This document shows, piece by piece, positions 45,201 to 52,825 of a stretch of 64,000 nucleotides of DNA; position 1 is the stretch's first letter, and every line of letters begins with the position of its first letter. The notes below the pieces were generated by a model that was not told where the DNA came from, searched no databases, and saw nothing but the letters and a program-made list of their open reading frames with translations. This DNA comes from Psychrobacter alimentarius. GTDB taxonomy: Bacteria; Pseudomonadota; Gammaproteobacteria; Pseudomonadales; Moraxellaceae. The position numbers and the translations under genes were made by a program. The stretch spans positions 1,116,001 to 1,180,000 of the forward strand of contig NZ_CP014945.1 of assembly GCF_001606025.1 (NCBI RefSeq), given 5' to 3'.

Positions 45201-46539
45201 ACTCGATGATATCTATCAAAGTCGTGAGTACAAAACACTAGACGATATTTTTTCTAACGACAGTACGGGGCTATTAGATGATATAAAGCCCATTACTAAA
45301 AGCTCAGCGAACAATAGTGTTTTGACCCAGCAGTTTAACGATATAAACAATTTTCTTGATAAGCATGGACGTTTTCCCAGTAGCAGTGCCAGCGATATCA
45401 ATGAAAAAATACTCGCCCGACTGTTAACCACGATACAGGCTAACAACTCAAGTTCTCAAGAATTGTTTGGCTTAGACAAGCATGGTTTATTGGCCACTCA
45501 AAATACTACTTCCACCCTACCTGAACAGCCGATACTTTCAGATATAAACGTGAGCAATGAAGAAGATAATACTGCTAAGAAGCAAGCTCCTATTAAAGAA
45601 ACTGAGGCTGTAATCGAAGCGGTTAGCGAGCCACCTGTTATTAACAGTTTAGACGATATCTTTAATAGCGATGACCTAGGAATTTTTGACAATATTCACT
45701 CTGAAATCTTAGTCAATGACCATCAGAGCAATACACGTGCCAGCTACGATCAATATAATGACGAAGATATAGCCAGCCGGTTCGAATGTAAGGACTTTTA
45801 TAAATTTGAAGCGACGTTTGAGCGCATATCTAAAGCCATTCAAACGGGTGCTTTTACTAAAACTAACTTTTCATCAGTGAAAGCAATCAACATCGGCAGT
45901 GTCTTTGTTTTAAATGGCATGCTTTGCTATGTGGCTAATATTTATAAAGCAGAGGCTAGAAAGAATGTTCGTAGCCAGGAGAGACTACGCTTAATCTTCT
46001 CTAATGGTACAGAGTCGAATATGCTCACTTATTCATTGGCTACCGCACAGTATAAATATGAAAACAGCTACCAGCTATTAATCACTGATCCTGACTGGAT
46101 GGATGATGAACTGGCCAAAAAATTTGGCGATGATCGGCAACTTACTGGAGTCATTTATGTTGCCAAGCTGACTGAAACCCCAAACACCTTGGCGCACTAT
46201 AAACACCTTCATAAAGTTGGTTTCTCAACCCTTACAGGTGAGGCGCGAACCAAGCACTCAGTTAGGGATACCGCATTCCTGCAGCAACCTGTAGATATTA
46301 TTGCTGAGTGGCAGGTTTATGATGCCAATGCTCGGAGCGTGGAGGGTGTACTACATGCCTTCTTCTATGATCAAAGAGTCAAAGTATCATTAAAAGCAGC
46401 AAACGATAACCTCTACAAGGCGACAGAATGGTTCAATGTTCCGCTTGATGAGATTGAGAAAGCCATTAATCTGGTTATTGCAGGAGATATTAAAAACTAT
46501 CGGATGGATGGTGCAGCTGGCAAGGTTGTACCGAATTAG
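45193..46539 (+). CDS. GIY-YIG (T5orf172-type) nuclease of the defence-like operon
   Basis: A 448-residue protein. The C-terminal part (about residues 310-430) has the GIY-YIG order: TGVIYVAKL, then HLHKVGFSTLTGEARTKHS (tyrosine, glycine and arginine positions), PVDIIAEWQVYDANARSVEGVLHAFF with the metal-binding glutamate. The N-terminal part contains two copies of a short motif (TLDDIFSNDSTGLLDD and SLDDIFNSDDLGIFDN) and between them the helical module FLDKHGRFPSSSASDINEKI, similar to the helicase C-terminus. The start ATG 45193 gives MIKLDDIY and overlaps the helicase stop; an upstream ATG at 45154 is inside the helicase gene. Likely the DNA-cutting subunit. Confidence 0.85.
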   Translation: MIKLDDIYQSREYKTLDDIFSNDSTGLLDDIKPITKSSANNSVLTQQFNDINNFLDKHGRFPSSSASDINEKILARLLTTIQANNSSSQELFGLDKHGLLATQNTTSTLPEQPILSDINVSNEEDNTAKKQAPIKETEAVIEAVSEPPVINSLDDIFNSDDLGIFDNIHSEILVNDHQSNTRASYDQYNDEDIASRFECKDFYKFEATFERISKAIQTGAFTKTNFSSVKAINIGSVFVLNGMLCYVANIYKAEARKNVRSQERLRLIFSNGTESNMLTYSLATAQYKYENSYQLLITDPDWMDDELAKKFGDDRQLTGVIYVAKLTETPNTLAHYKHLHKVGFSTLTGEARTKHSVRDTAFLQQPVDIIAEWQVYDANARSVEGVLHAFFYDQRVKVSLKAANDNLYKATEWFNVPLDEIEKAINLVIAGDIKNYRMDGAAGKVVPN

Positions 46540-46699
46540 AAATTTACTGTAGACACAAAGTACGTTTGATTTTCAACATGCTTTAGTCACAAATTTAATA
46601 ACTAACCGATGTATGATTTTGCTACAAACAAAGGAGACTGGATATATTTTTCCCCTTTACCTATAACCTATACTCAAAACAATCTATTAGAGTCAAAAG

Positions 46700-46789
46700 A
46701 TGAAGACAAGCCAACCCAAACCAAACCTTGATCCCGAAATCGTAACAGACATTGCCAAAGCCATTATCTTAACCTTAAAATCACGTTAA
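46700..46789 (+). CDS. Possible 29-residue peptide
   Basis: A short ORF, MKTSQPKPNLDPEIVTDIAK then AIILTLKSR, lies alone between the nuclease gene and a terminator at 46804. The terminator right after it and the amphipathic C-terminal half speak for a real gene. The weak ribosome site (AGAG) and lack of any known relative speak against it. Confidence 0.3.
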   Translation: MKTSQPKPNLDPEIVTDIAKAIILTLKSR

Positions 46790-46803
46790 GACAAAGTAAT
46801 CAG

Positions 46804-46831
46804 AGGTAGGCGTGCATCGTTTGCCTTTTTT
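46804..46831 (+). terminator. Terminator (module copy 2)
   Basis: GGTAGGCG/CGTTTGCC stem with G-T pairs and a six-T tail, followed by CTGGCACGTATCAGC, a sequence that also follows copy 3 at 47487. Confidence 0.7.
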
Positions 46832-46887
46832 GTACTGGCACGTATCAGCACTGGTATCATCAAACACACTAAATGGAGGTTTTATTC

Positions 46888-47433
46888 ATGAAACGACACT
46901 CAGTAATAAGTCAGATAGGCGTTAGCATTGTTTTCTCTATGGCTGCAACATTTTCAAATGCCGCCCTTGAATGTAAAGACGTTAAGTATGGCAATGATGA
47001 CTATCACGACAATATGGCAGCCCTAGCGATAGAAGCAAGACTGATAGACGGCTTAGACGGTTACTTTAATCGCTATCATGAATCGGTAGTGTCGGAGTTA
47101 TGCGGTTATAGTGAGGATGATGGCTTTACTGAAAAAATGATAGATACAGGGTATGTCAGACGCTCGGAGGTAGAGGGTATTAAAGAGGTACTGGGACTTA
47201 ATAACCGCTCAACTGCTGGAAGAGATTTTGAATACGCCCACATCAAACTTTCGGATGAAACAAGCTTATCAGGTGTTGGTGCTAGCAATGCAGCACATCT
47301 TTATGCGTATGAACCTAATTCCAAATGTGCAAAACTGGTTAAACGTGTGTTAGCAGGTGACCAAAGAGCTATATCAGAGCTAGAACTATTAGATCTGCAA
47401 AGTGAGTCTAATTACTGTGGCTATAGCGAATAA
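46888..47433 (+). CDS. Exported protein of unknown function, element cargo
   Basis: A 181-residue protein with a signal peptide (MKRHSVISQIGVSIVFSMAA, ending TFSNA at residue 25). The mature part starts ALECKDVKYG and has five cysteines, among them ELCGYSED and NYCGYSE, two similar motifs that could face each other through disulfides. I recognise no domain. ATG 46888 is chosen as GGAGG lies 11 bases upstream and the signal peptide then begins directly. It is an isolated gene between two terminators, typical of a moron. Its role could be superinfection exclusion or host fitness, but that is a guess. Confidence 0.75.
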   Translation: MKRHSVISQIGVSIVFSMAATFSNAALECKDVKYGNDDYHDNMAALAIEARLIDGLDGYFNRYHESVVSELCGYSEDDGFTEKMIDTGYVRRSEVEGIKEVLGLNNRSTAGRDFEYAHIKLSDETSLSGVGASNAAHLYAYEPNSKCAKLVKRVLAGDQRAISELELLDLQSESNYCGYSE

Positions 47434-47451
47434 TAAAGTTAGTGAGTATGT

Positions 47452-47483
47452 AAAGGGCAGGCGTTATGCGTCTGCCCTTTTTT
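47452..47483 (+). terminator. Terminator (module copy 3)
   Basis: AAAGGGCAGGCG/CGTCTGCCCTTT stem with a TTATG loop and a T run. It is followed by the CTGGCACGTATCAGC segment shared with copy 2. Confidence 0.87.
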
Positions 47484-47531
47484 GTGCTGGCACGTATCAG
47501 CGCTGGCAAAGGTGAAAAAGTTATTAAATAT

Positions 47532-47843
47532 GGAACCAAGCAGCCAAAAAGCGGTGAAAGCGGAACCAATAATAGCGAAATATCTTTTGGTTCCAAAGTG
47601 GCAAAGCTATATCTGTAATGGGTCATAGCGGAACCAAAGTAAAATCATGGAACCAGTAAAGTAGGAATTAACGCAACCAATCAAACAAAGCGATAGCAGT
47701 CATAAATGGTGGAATCAGGAATCAAAAAACGCGGAATATTTATTGATTCCAAAGTCGCAAACATATGCTAGTAAAGTGCTATAACGGAATCAAGATGGAG
47801 TGATGAAATCAGGAATCAAGCTAATGGGGCGTTTACTGATTCC
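47532..47843. repeat. Diverged tandem block with GGAACC and GGAATC motifs
   Basis: The first half carries only GGAACCA sites (47532, 47562, 47630, 47649, and reverse at 47587-47594). The second half carries only GGAATCA sites (47711, 47718, 47786, 47812, and reverse at 47744 and 47837). The sequence around them aligns between halves, for example TTCCAAAGTGGCAAA with TTCCAAAGTCGCAAA. Each half contains an inverted pair able to form a hairpin. No ORF with coding character covers it. It could be an origin, a recombination or packaging site, or a template for structured RNA. Confidence 0.65.
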
Positions 47844-48104
47844 TTAAACAATGCACAACCTCACACTCAAAACAGACTGGCACCGCCACAAAATTAGCCA
47901 TGGAGTGAGCAGCAAAGCACTTGCAATCAGCGCCGCATACAAGTTCAGTAAATGATCTTATCCACCCTCAACGTGACTACAGGCGCAAATAGCCAACGCT
48001 TAGTAATTGACTGCTAAACGCTTAACTTTAAGTGTGAATAGTTGAGCCATGCGAATTGGTGCGAGCATATGCACATAAACGCAGCTAATCACAGTCAGAA
48101 ATGT

Positions 48105-48365
48105 GGGCTTTTTTGCGCGCGAAAACGGGTGTTTTTACGCGCAAAAGTGCACATATTGTGTGTATTGTGCAGGTTAGAGTTGTATAGGTGTTCATATTCC
48201 GCTCGTTCTCGCGCGCCCTTTGAGCCCTATTGAGCGCAAAAAAATAAACCGCAACGTAGGTATTACGGGACTTTACAGGAAAAACGCGCAAAAAAACGCG
48301 CGACAAACGCTTAATTTTAGCGATATAGTGAGCGAAGTTAAATATATCGAGCGAAGTTAGACGTG
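48105..48365. repeat. GCGC-rich repeats at the right end of the element
   Basis: Short motifs recur: TTTTTGCGCGCGAAAACG, TTTTTACGCGCAAAAG, AAAACGCGCAAAAAAACGCG (several in inverted relation) and two copies of GAGCGAAGTTA near 48335-48360. Base composition is unlike coding DNA of the window. The whole stretch 47434-48592 has no gene I can support; this is probably a cis-acting region of the element. Confidence 0.5.
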
Positions 48366-48407
48366 ACCTTAAACATGAGCACAATGCAAATTTGGTGAAT
48401 GGCAGAC

Positions 48408-48434
48408 ACAAAAAAGCCTCCGGATATGGAGGCT
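48408..48434 (-). terminator. Terminator on the minus strand downstream of tRNA-Leu
   Basis: AGCCTCC (48415-48421) and GGAGGCT (48428-48434) form a stem; on the minus strand it is followed by six T. It lies 159 bp beyond the tRNA 3' end, inside the element, so the element appears to supply the terminator for the tRNA it entered. Confidence 0.75.
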
Positions 48435-48516
48435 GGATTGTCGCTATGTTGATGATAGGTTTTGGTGATTGATAAATTATATCATTAGGCAATAAGCAGT
48501 CTTACCAAATTGCAAA

Positions 48517-48541
48517 GTGTACACTAAGATGTACACGCTAA
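48517..48541 (+). repeat. GTGTACAC repeat at the right end
   Basis: GTGTACACT, two bases, then GATGTACACGCTAA, the same 25-bp arrangement and orientation as at 34131-34155. It lies 52 bp from attR. Confidence 0.65.
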
Positions 48542-48592
48542 TCATTATTTAATCATTAAACCATTTATTATCAGCTACTTAGCTTTTGAAAA

Positions 48593-48609
48593 TGGTACCA
48601 GTGGTCGGA
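48593..48609. repeat. attR, within the tRNA-Leu 3' end
   Basis: TGGTACCAGTGGTCGGA, identical to attL at 33965-33981. It is the 3' end of the tRNA-Leu gene including the encoded CCA, so integration restores a complete tRNA. Confidence 0.88.
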
Positions 48610-48679
48610 CTCGAACCGACACGCTTTTAAAGGCAACGGATTTTGAATCCGTCATGTCTACCAATTCCATCACACTGGC
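48593..48679 (-). tRNA. tRNA-Leu (anticodon CAA)
   Basis: An 87-nt tRNA with encoded CCA. The acceptor stem is GCCAGTG/CACTGGT (first pair G-U). The anticodon stem ACGGA/TCCGT closes the loop TTCAAAA, so the anticodon is CAA and it reads UUG. The T-arm GTCGGTTCGAGTCCGAC is canonical and a long variable arm is present, as expected for leucine. It is the insertion site of the element. Confidence 0.95.
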
Positions 48680-48755
48680 ATGTAAGGAGATAACATCTAA
48701 TGTAGAATAGAGATTATCAAATTGGGCTACAGGGTTAACTCTGTATAGGCTGCGT

Positions 48756-48783
48756 ATTATAGCAGCCTATTTTTAGCCGTCAA
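48756..48783 (-). promoter_or_regulatory. Promoter of tRNA-Leu
   Basis: On the minus strand TTGACG (48778-48783) and TATAAT (48756-48761) are 16 bp apart, a near-consensus sigma-70 promoter. Transcription would start about 70 nt before the mature tRNA. The -10 box sits in a perfect 9-bp dyad (ATAGGCTGC/GCAGCCTAT). Confidence 0.75.
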
Positions 48784-48826
48784 GAATTATTTTAAATTAT
48801 TTTTGATTAACTCGAAAAAATACCTA

Positions 48827-49600
48827 TTATCCAACAAACGCACGTTCAACAGCATAGTCTGCTTGTACACCCATACGTGGTGATACGGTCAAACCAAAAT
48901 CATCCAAAATGGTTGAAACATCTGCGTTAAATGGCATGCTGCCGCATATCAAAACACGGTCATCTTCTTTATTGATTGGTGGCAATCCAATATCTTCAAA
49001 AAGCTTGCCTGATTTCATCAAATCCGTCACACGACCTTGATTTCTAAATTCTTCACGAGTAACGGTAGGATAGTAGATGAATTTTTCGCGATACCATTCG
49101 CCAAAGATTTCGTCATTAGGAAGCTCGTTCTCGAACATGTCGCGATAAGCCAAGTCTTCTGCGTTACGTACCCCATGTACCAAAATTATTTTTTCAAAAC
49201 GCTCATAGACTTCAGGATCACGCGCCAATGCTAAAAACGGTGCCATGCCCGTTCCTGTTGAGAGCATGTATAAATGTTTGCCCGGTAACAAATCATCTAA
49301 TACAAGCGTACCGGTGGGTTTTTTACTGACCAATAACTCATCGCCAACCTTGATATGCTGTAAGCGTGAGGTCAGAGGGCCGTCTGGAACCTTAATAGAA
49401 AAGAATTCCAAATGATCTTCGTAGTTAGGGCTGGCAATTGAGTAAGCGCGTAATAGCGGTCTGCCATCGACAACGATTCCAATCATCGCAAACTCGCCAT
49501 TACGAAAACGTAAGCCGTCGTCACGAGTGGTTTTGATACTAAATAGAGAGTCATTCCAATGATGAACCTCAGTGACCGTTTCGGTGCGAAGTTTTGACAT
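48827..49600 (-). CDS. fpr: Ferredoxin/flavodoxin-NADP reductase Fpr
   Basis: A 257-residue flavoenzyme that moves electrons between NADPH and ferredoxin or flavodoxin. RAYSIASPNYEDHLEFFSIK (about residue 52) is the FAD site, STGTGMAPFLALARDPE (about 114) the NADP pyrophosphate site, ILVHGVRNAEDLAYRD and VLICGSMPFNADV are further family motifs, and the C-terminus YAVERAFVG with an aromatic residue near the end is usual for bacterial Fpr. Length matches. The gene is directly upstream of the tRNA-Leu on the same strand. Confidence 0.94.
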   Translation of the reverse strand: MSKLRTETVTEVHHWNDSLFSIKTTRDDGLRFRNGEFAMIGIVVDGRPLLRAYSIASPNYEDHLEFFSIKVPDGPLTSRLQHIKVGDELLVSKKPTGTLVLDDLLPGKHLYMLSTGTGMAPFLALARDPEVYERFEKIILVHGVRNAEDLAYRDMFENELPNDEIFGEWYREKFIYYPTVTREEFRNQGRVTDLMKSGKLFEDIGLPPINKEDDRVLICGSMPFNADVSTILDDFGLTVSPRMGVQADYAVERAFVG

Positions 49601-50045
49601 AAAGTCCTCGTCAATAAGTTGCTATCTGTGTCGTTAAATTAAATGAGTATTAAATATATTTTTTTCAATGTTACATTAAAAATGATAAATGATATTAAAA
49701 TGATAAAAAGGTATCGAGCATTGATGACGGTATAAATTGTTGTTTTTAAAACATCAATTTTGCAAGCGTTCACTAATATCACATATTCATTGACCAAAAT
49801 CTGAGCGCTATTCTAACATTTTATGTGATGTTGTCAGTATGTAGAGGTGGCTTGAAGGTCTATAGAAAGGTAAGCAATTAAACGGCTGTCATCGAAGCGC
49901 TCGCTCATAATACCAAACTTTAAAATAAAAATCCGTCCAGTAGCAGCGATGCAGCATGATAAAATGGAATATCGTTAGCGAGTAATTTTGTAAGATTGGG
50001 CAGTTTTGCTTGATAAAAGAGCACTGTTATTTACGGAGTAGGTTT
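49601..50045. other. Intergenic, no gene seen
   Basis: AT-rich gap between the divergent fpr and trmO genes. I see no ORF, strong hairpin or recognisable operator. It must hold the promoters for both genes. Confidence 0.6.
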
Positions 50046-50900
50046 ATGTTTGGTGAAAATGCGTCTCAAAGTGATGGTTATCACGCGCCAATTATTGGCT
50101 ATCATCGTGCGCCGCTGACGCAAAAATTTGGTGCGCCAAGACAGCCAAACTTGGTAGCACTGACCAGTATTATTGAGATGTTAGCGCCTTATGATGATCC
50201 GGCTGCTTTTATTGGTATGGAGGCGTTTAGTCATATTTGGATCAGTTGGCATTTTCATCACAACTATATTAATAAAAACAATAGTCGTGATAAAACAGAC
50301 ACCCGTTTTCGCCCGCAAGTACGTCCTCCTAGGCTCGGTGGTAATCAAAAAATAGGTATATTCGCCAGTCGTAGTATGTATCGACCTTCTGCCTTAGGCT
50401 TGTCTGTGGTGAAGCTTGAACGTATTGAGATCGTAGAAGGACGCGTATTACTGGTTATTAGCGGAGCCGATATGATCGATGCCACGCCAATCATCGATGT
50501 CAAACCTTATGTCGCTTACAGTGATGCCATTGTGCAGGCAGAAAGTGGCTTTGCCCCATCAGCCCCCATATTGTCGGAAGTAACGATGACTGAATCTGCT
50601 CACGAGCAGTTCATGGGTTTGGTGAATATCGAGCAGAACAAACAATGTACCGATAACGCCACTGGGGCAGAGCTTGATACAGTGGCTGCGCATATTCATC
50701 AAATACAGCAGCAATTGCTGGTCTCTGATATGGATGCGATTAAAGCGCTTATCGCTCAAGACCCACGTCCAGCCTACCGCCGTGATGATACAAAAACGGC
50801 GTTTGTGATGCGTTATAAATCTGTCGATGTGATGTTTCGGTTGATAGAATCAAAGCATTTACAAATAACTGATGTGGTAGAGGTGAGTGTGCAGCGCTAG
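50046..50900 (+). CDS. trmO: tRNA (N6-threonylcarbamoyladenosine37-N6)-methyltransferase TrmO
   Basis: A 284-residue protein of the TsaA/TrmO family, which methylates t6A at position 37 of threonine tRNA with SAM. It shows PIIGYHRAPLTQKFGAPRQP, EAFSHIWISWHFHHN, VRPPRLGGNQKIGIFASRSM, YRPSALGLSVVKLERIE and SGADMIDATPIIDVKPYVAY, all conserved in the family. ATG 50046 is chosen, since CGGAGTAGG lies just before it; the frame is open to a TTG at 50010. Confidence 0.92.
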   Translation: MFGENASQSDGYHAPIIGYHRAPLTQKFGAPRQPNLVALTSIIEMLAPYDDPAAFIGMEAFSHIWISWHFHHNYINKNNSRDKTDTRFRPQVRPPRLGGNQKIGIFASRSMYRPSALGLSVVKLERIEIVEGRVLLVISGADMIDATPIIDVKPYVAYSDAIVQAESGFAPSAPILSEVTMTESAHEQFMGLVNIEQNKQCTDNATGAELDTVAAHIHQIQQQLLVSDMDAIKALIAQDPRPAYRRDDTKTAFVMRYKSVDVMFRLIESKHLQITDVVEVSVQR

Positions 50901-51037
50901 AATCGCCTCGTCGTACTTATTTATTAGTCGCTTGTGAATGATAGAGTAGCGATTGATAAAGATTTAAACTGACATTTGTCTCTATTTACATTCATATCTT
51001 TACCGAAATTCGTTGCCAATAATACAAGAAGAAAAAT

Positions 51038-52825
51038 ATGTCTGTTCAAAATTATTCGATAGTGATTGATCTGCGTTGGTGTCTCGATGAGTTGTTGGCA
51101 GATAAAGTCATTGATCAGCGCGGTTACAACCTAGTTATTACCAGTCGTCGTGATAAAGCGCAGCATCCATTGATTACCATCAGTGAGTTTGGTTTACCAA
51201 ATGGTCATGCCCTTGAACCAAACGCTGAGACCAAGTTGACCCTTGCGTGGCTGAATCAGTGGTTGGCTAGCAAAGCAGGTATGATACTGGTTCGTATTGA
51301 TCCCTTAAAAGTGGATGTCCCTGCTGCGACTCAGTTGATGTCCTTTGAATATGCACGCTCGCAGCATATCTTACCGATTGAAGTGAAGAATGATGAAGTG
51401 GTCATTGGGACAGATCAGCCATTTTATACGGACTGGCAAGCAAATATTGAAAAGCTCGTTAAGTCTAGAAACTATCGCACGGTTTATATCAGTCCTGACC
51501 AGATTCATCGCTATCGACGAGAGTTCTATCAAGTAACCCAAGCGATTGCTGGGGCAAATAGTGTCCATAAACGGGCGGCAGCGGACGTCACCAATGTCGA
51601 GGCATTATTGCAACTGGGTGACAACACCAACCCCGATGCCAATGATCAGCATATCGTTAGAGTGGTTGATTGGCTATTGCAGTACGCTTTTGAGCAACGC
51701 GCCAGTGATATTCATCTAGAGCCGCGTCGTGAGACAGGTAAGGTGCGTTTTCGTATTGATGGTGTGCTACATACCGTTTATGAGATGCCGCTAGCAATTA
51801 TAGTGGCAGTGACGGCACGTATTAAAATCTTAGGTCGACTTAATGTTGCTGAAAAGCGTAAACCGCAAGATGGTCGCCTTAAAACCCGTACACCAAAAGG
51901 GTTGGAGACTGAGCTACGTTTATCGACCATGCCAACAGCTTTCGGTGAAAAACTGGTCATGCGAGTGTTTGATCCTGAAGTATTGGTACGCTCATTTGCT
52001 CAGCTTGGCTTATCTGGCAAGCAGCTTGAGACATGGCATGAGTTGACTGCCAATCCTAACGGTATTATCTTGGTTACAGGTCCGACAGGCTCAGGAAAAA
52101 CAACCACTTTATACAGTACGCTCAAGCAGCTAGCCACTGAGCAAGTCAACGTCTGTACGATTGAAGACCCGATTGAGATGATTGAACCAGCCTTTAACCA
52201 AATGCAGGTCAATCCTGGCGTCGAGCTGCATTTTGCAGATGGTATTCGCTCATTAATGCGTCAAGACCCTGATATCATTATGGTGGGTGAGATTCGTGAT
52301 GCCGAAACGGCAAATATGGCAGTACAAGCCTCTCTGACTGGGCATTTGGTACTATCGACATTACATACCAATGATGCGCCAAGCTCGATTACTCGTCTAC
52401 ACGATTTGGGCATCCAGCCGTTTTTAACGTCAGCGACTATTTTAGGAGTGATGGCTCAGCGTTTATTACGGACGCTGTGTCCACACTGTAAGCAAGCAGT
52501 AGACGTGGCGCCTGATAGCGAGATTGCCATTCAGTGGCAAGAGTTAGTTCAGCCTTGGCGTGCGTCATTACCTGCTCAAATCTATACGGCACAAGGTTGC
52601 GAGCACTGTCGTCACACCGGTTATCAGGGTCGTGTGGGTCTGTACGAAATCATGCCCTTATCCAATGAGTTAAAAAAACTGGTCGCGGCTGATGCCAATT
52701 TGGACGTGCTCAAACAGCAAGCCTACCGAGAAGGGGTACAACCACTGCGTTTGTCTGGCGCAAAACGTATTAGCGAAGGAGTGACCACCATAGAAGAGGT
52801 GATGCGCGTCGTACCATTGCACTGA
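51038..52825 (+). CDS. gspE: Type II secretion ATPase GspE
   Basis: A 595-residue secretion ATPase that powers pseudopilus assembly at the inner membrane. Residues about 1-200 are the N-terminal docking region. The ATPase core shows ASDIHLEPRRETGKVRFRID, Walker A GPTGSGKTTTLYSTL (about 347-361), the Asp box TIEDPIE, Walker B PDIIMVGEIRDAETA and the His box LHTNDAPSSI. The zinc-binding cysteines are CPHC (about 482) and CEHC (about 521). The four cysteines and the nearby gspHIJK genes favour GspE over PilB. The downstream genes tatD and a TetR gene separate it from the pseudopilin genes. Confidence 0.9.
   Translation: MSVQNYSIVIDLRWCLDELLADKVIDQRGYNLVITSRRDKAQHPLITISEFGLPNGHALEPNAETKLTLAWLNQWLASKAGMILVRIDPLKVDVPAATQLMSFEYARSQHILPIEVKNDEVVIGTDQPFYTDWQANIEKLVKSRNYRTVYISPDQIHRYRREFYQVTQAIAGANSVHKRAAADVTNVEALLQLGDNTNPDANDQHIVRVVDWLLQYAFEQRASDIHLEPRRETGKVRFRIDGVLHTVYEMPLAIIVAVTARIKILGRLNVAEKRKPQDGRLKTRTPKGLETELRLSTMPTAFGEKLVMRVFDPEVLVRSFAQLGLSGKQLETWHELTANPNGIILVTGPTGSGKTTTLYSTLKQLATEQVNVCTIEDPIEMIEPAFNQMQVNPGVELHFADGIRSLMRQDPDIIMVGEIRDAETANMAVQASLTGHLVLSTLHTNDAPSSITRLHDLGIQPFLTSATILGVMAQRLLRTLCPHCKQAVDVAPDSEIAIQWQELVQPWRASLPAQIYTAQGCEHCRHTGYQGRVGLYEIMPLSNELKKLVAADANLDVLKQQAYREGVQPLRLSGAKRISEGVTTIEEVMRVVPLH

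Larger units (their letters stand above)
33965..48609. mobile_element. 14.6-kb integrative element in tRNA-Leu(CAA), P4-like
   Basis: The element lies between a 17-bp copy of the tRNA-Leu 3' end (33965-33981) and the intact tRNA gene (48593-48679). It carries a P4-type integrase, AlpA, a CHC2 zinc-finger protein, a TOPRIM/DUF3631 replication protein, a TubC-like protein and a defence-like cargo. No capsid, portal, terminase or conjugation genes are present, so it resembles a P4-type satellite core or an integrative mobilisable island rather than a full prophage. The integrase sits at the end away from the intact tRNA, which is less common. Confidence 0.88.

Noticed and set aside
40159..46539. 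Assignment of the cargo operon to type I restriction, BREX or DISARM
   Set aside because: No HsdS-type specificity gene, no BrxC/PglZ-like gene and no DUF1998 or phospholipase gene is present; the methylase is of MmeI type.
47532..47843. CRISPR array
   Set aside because: The repeated motif is only 7 bases, spacing is irregular, both orientations occur and no cas gene is present.
48042..48492. Frames on both strands in the right-hand non-coding part of the element (48042-48233 and 48085-48492)
   Set aside because: They overlap GCGC-rich repeats, have biased composition rich in Cys, Arg and Phe, and no ribosome site.
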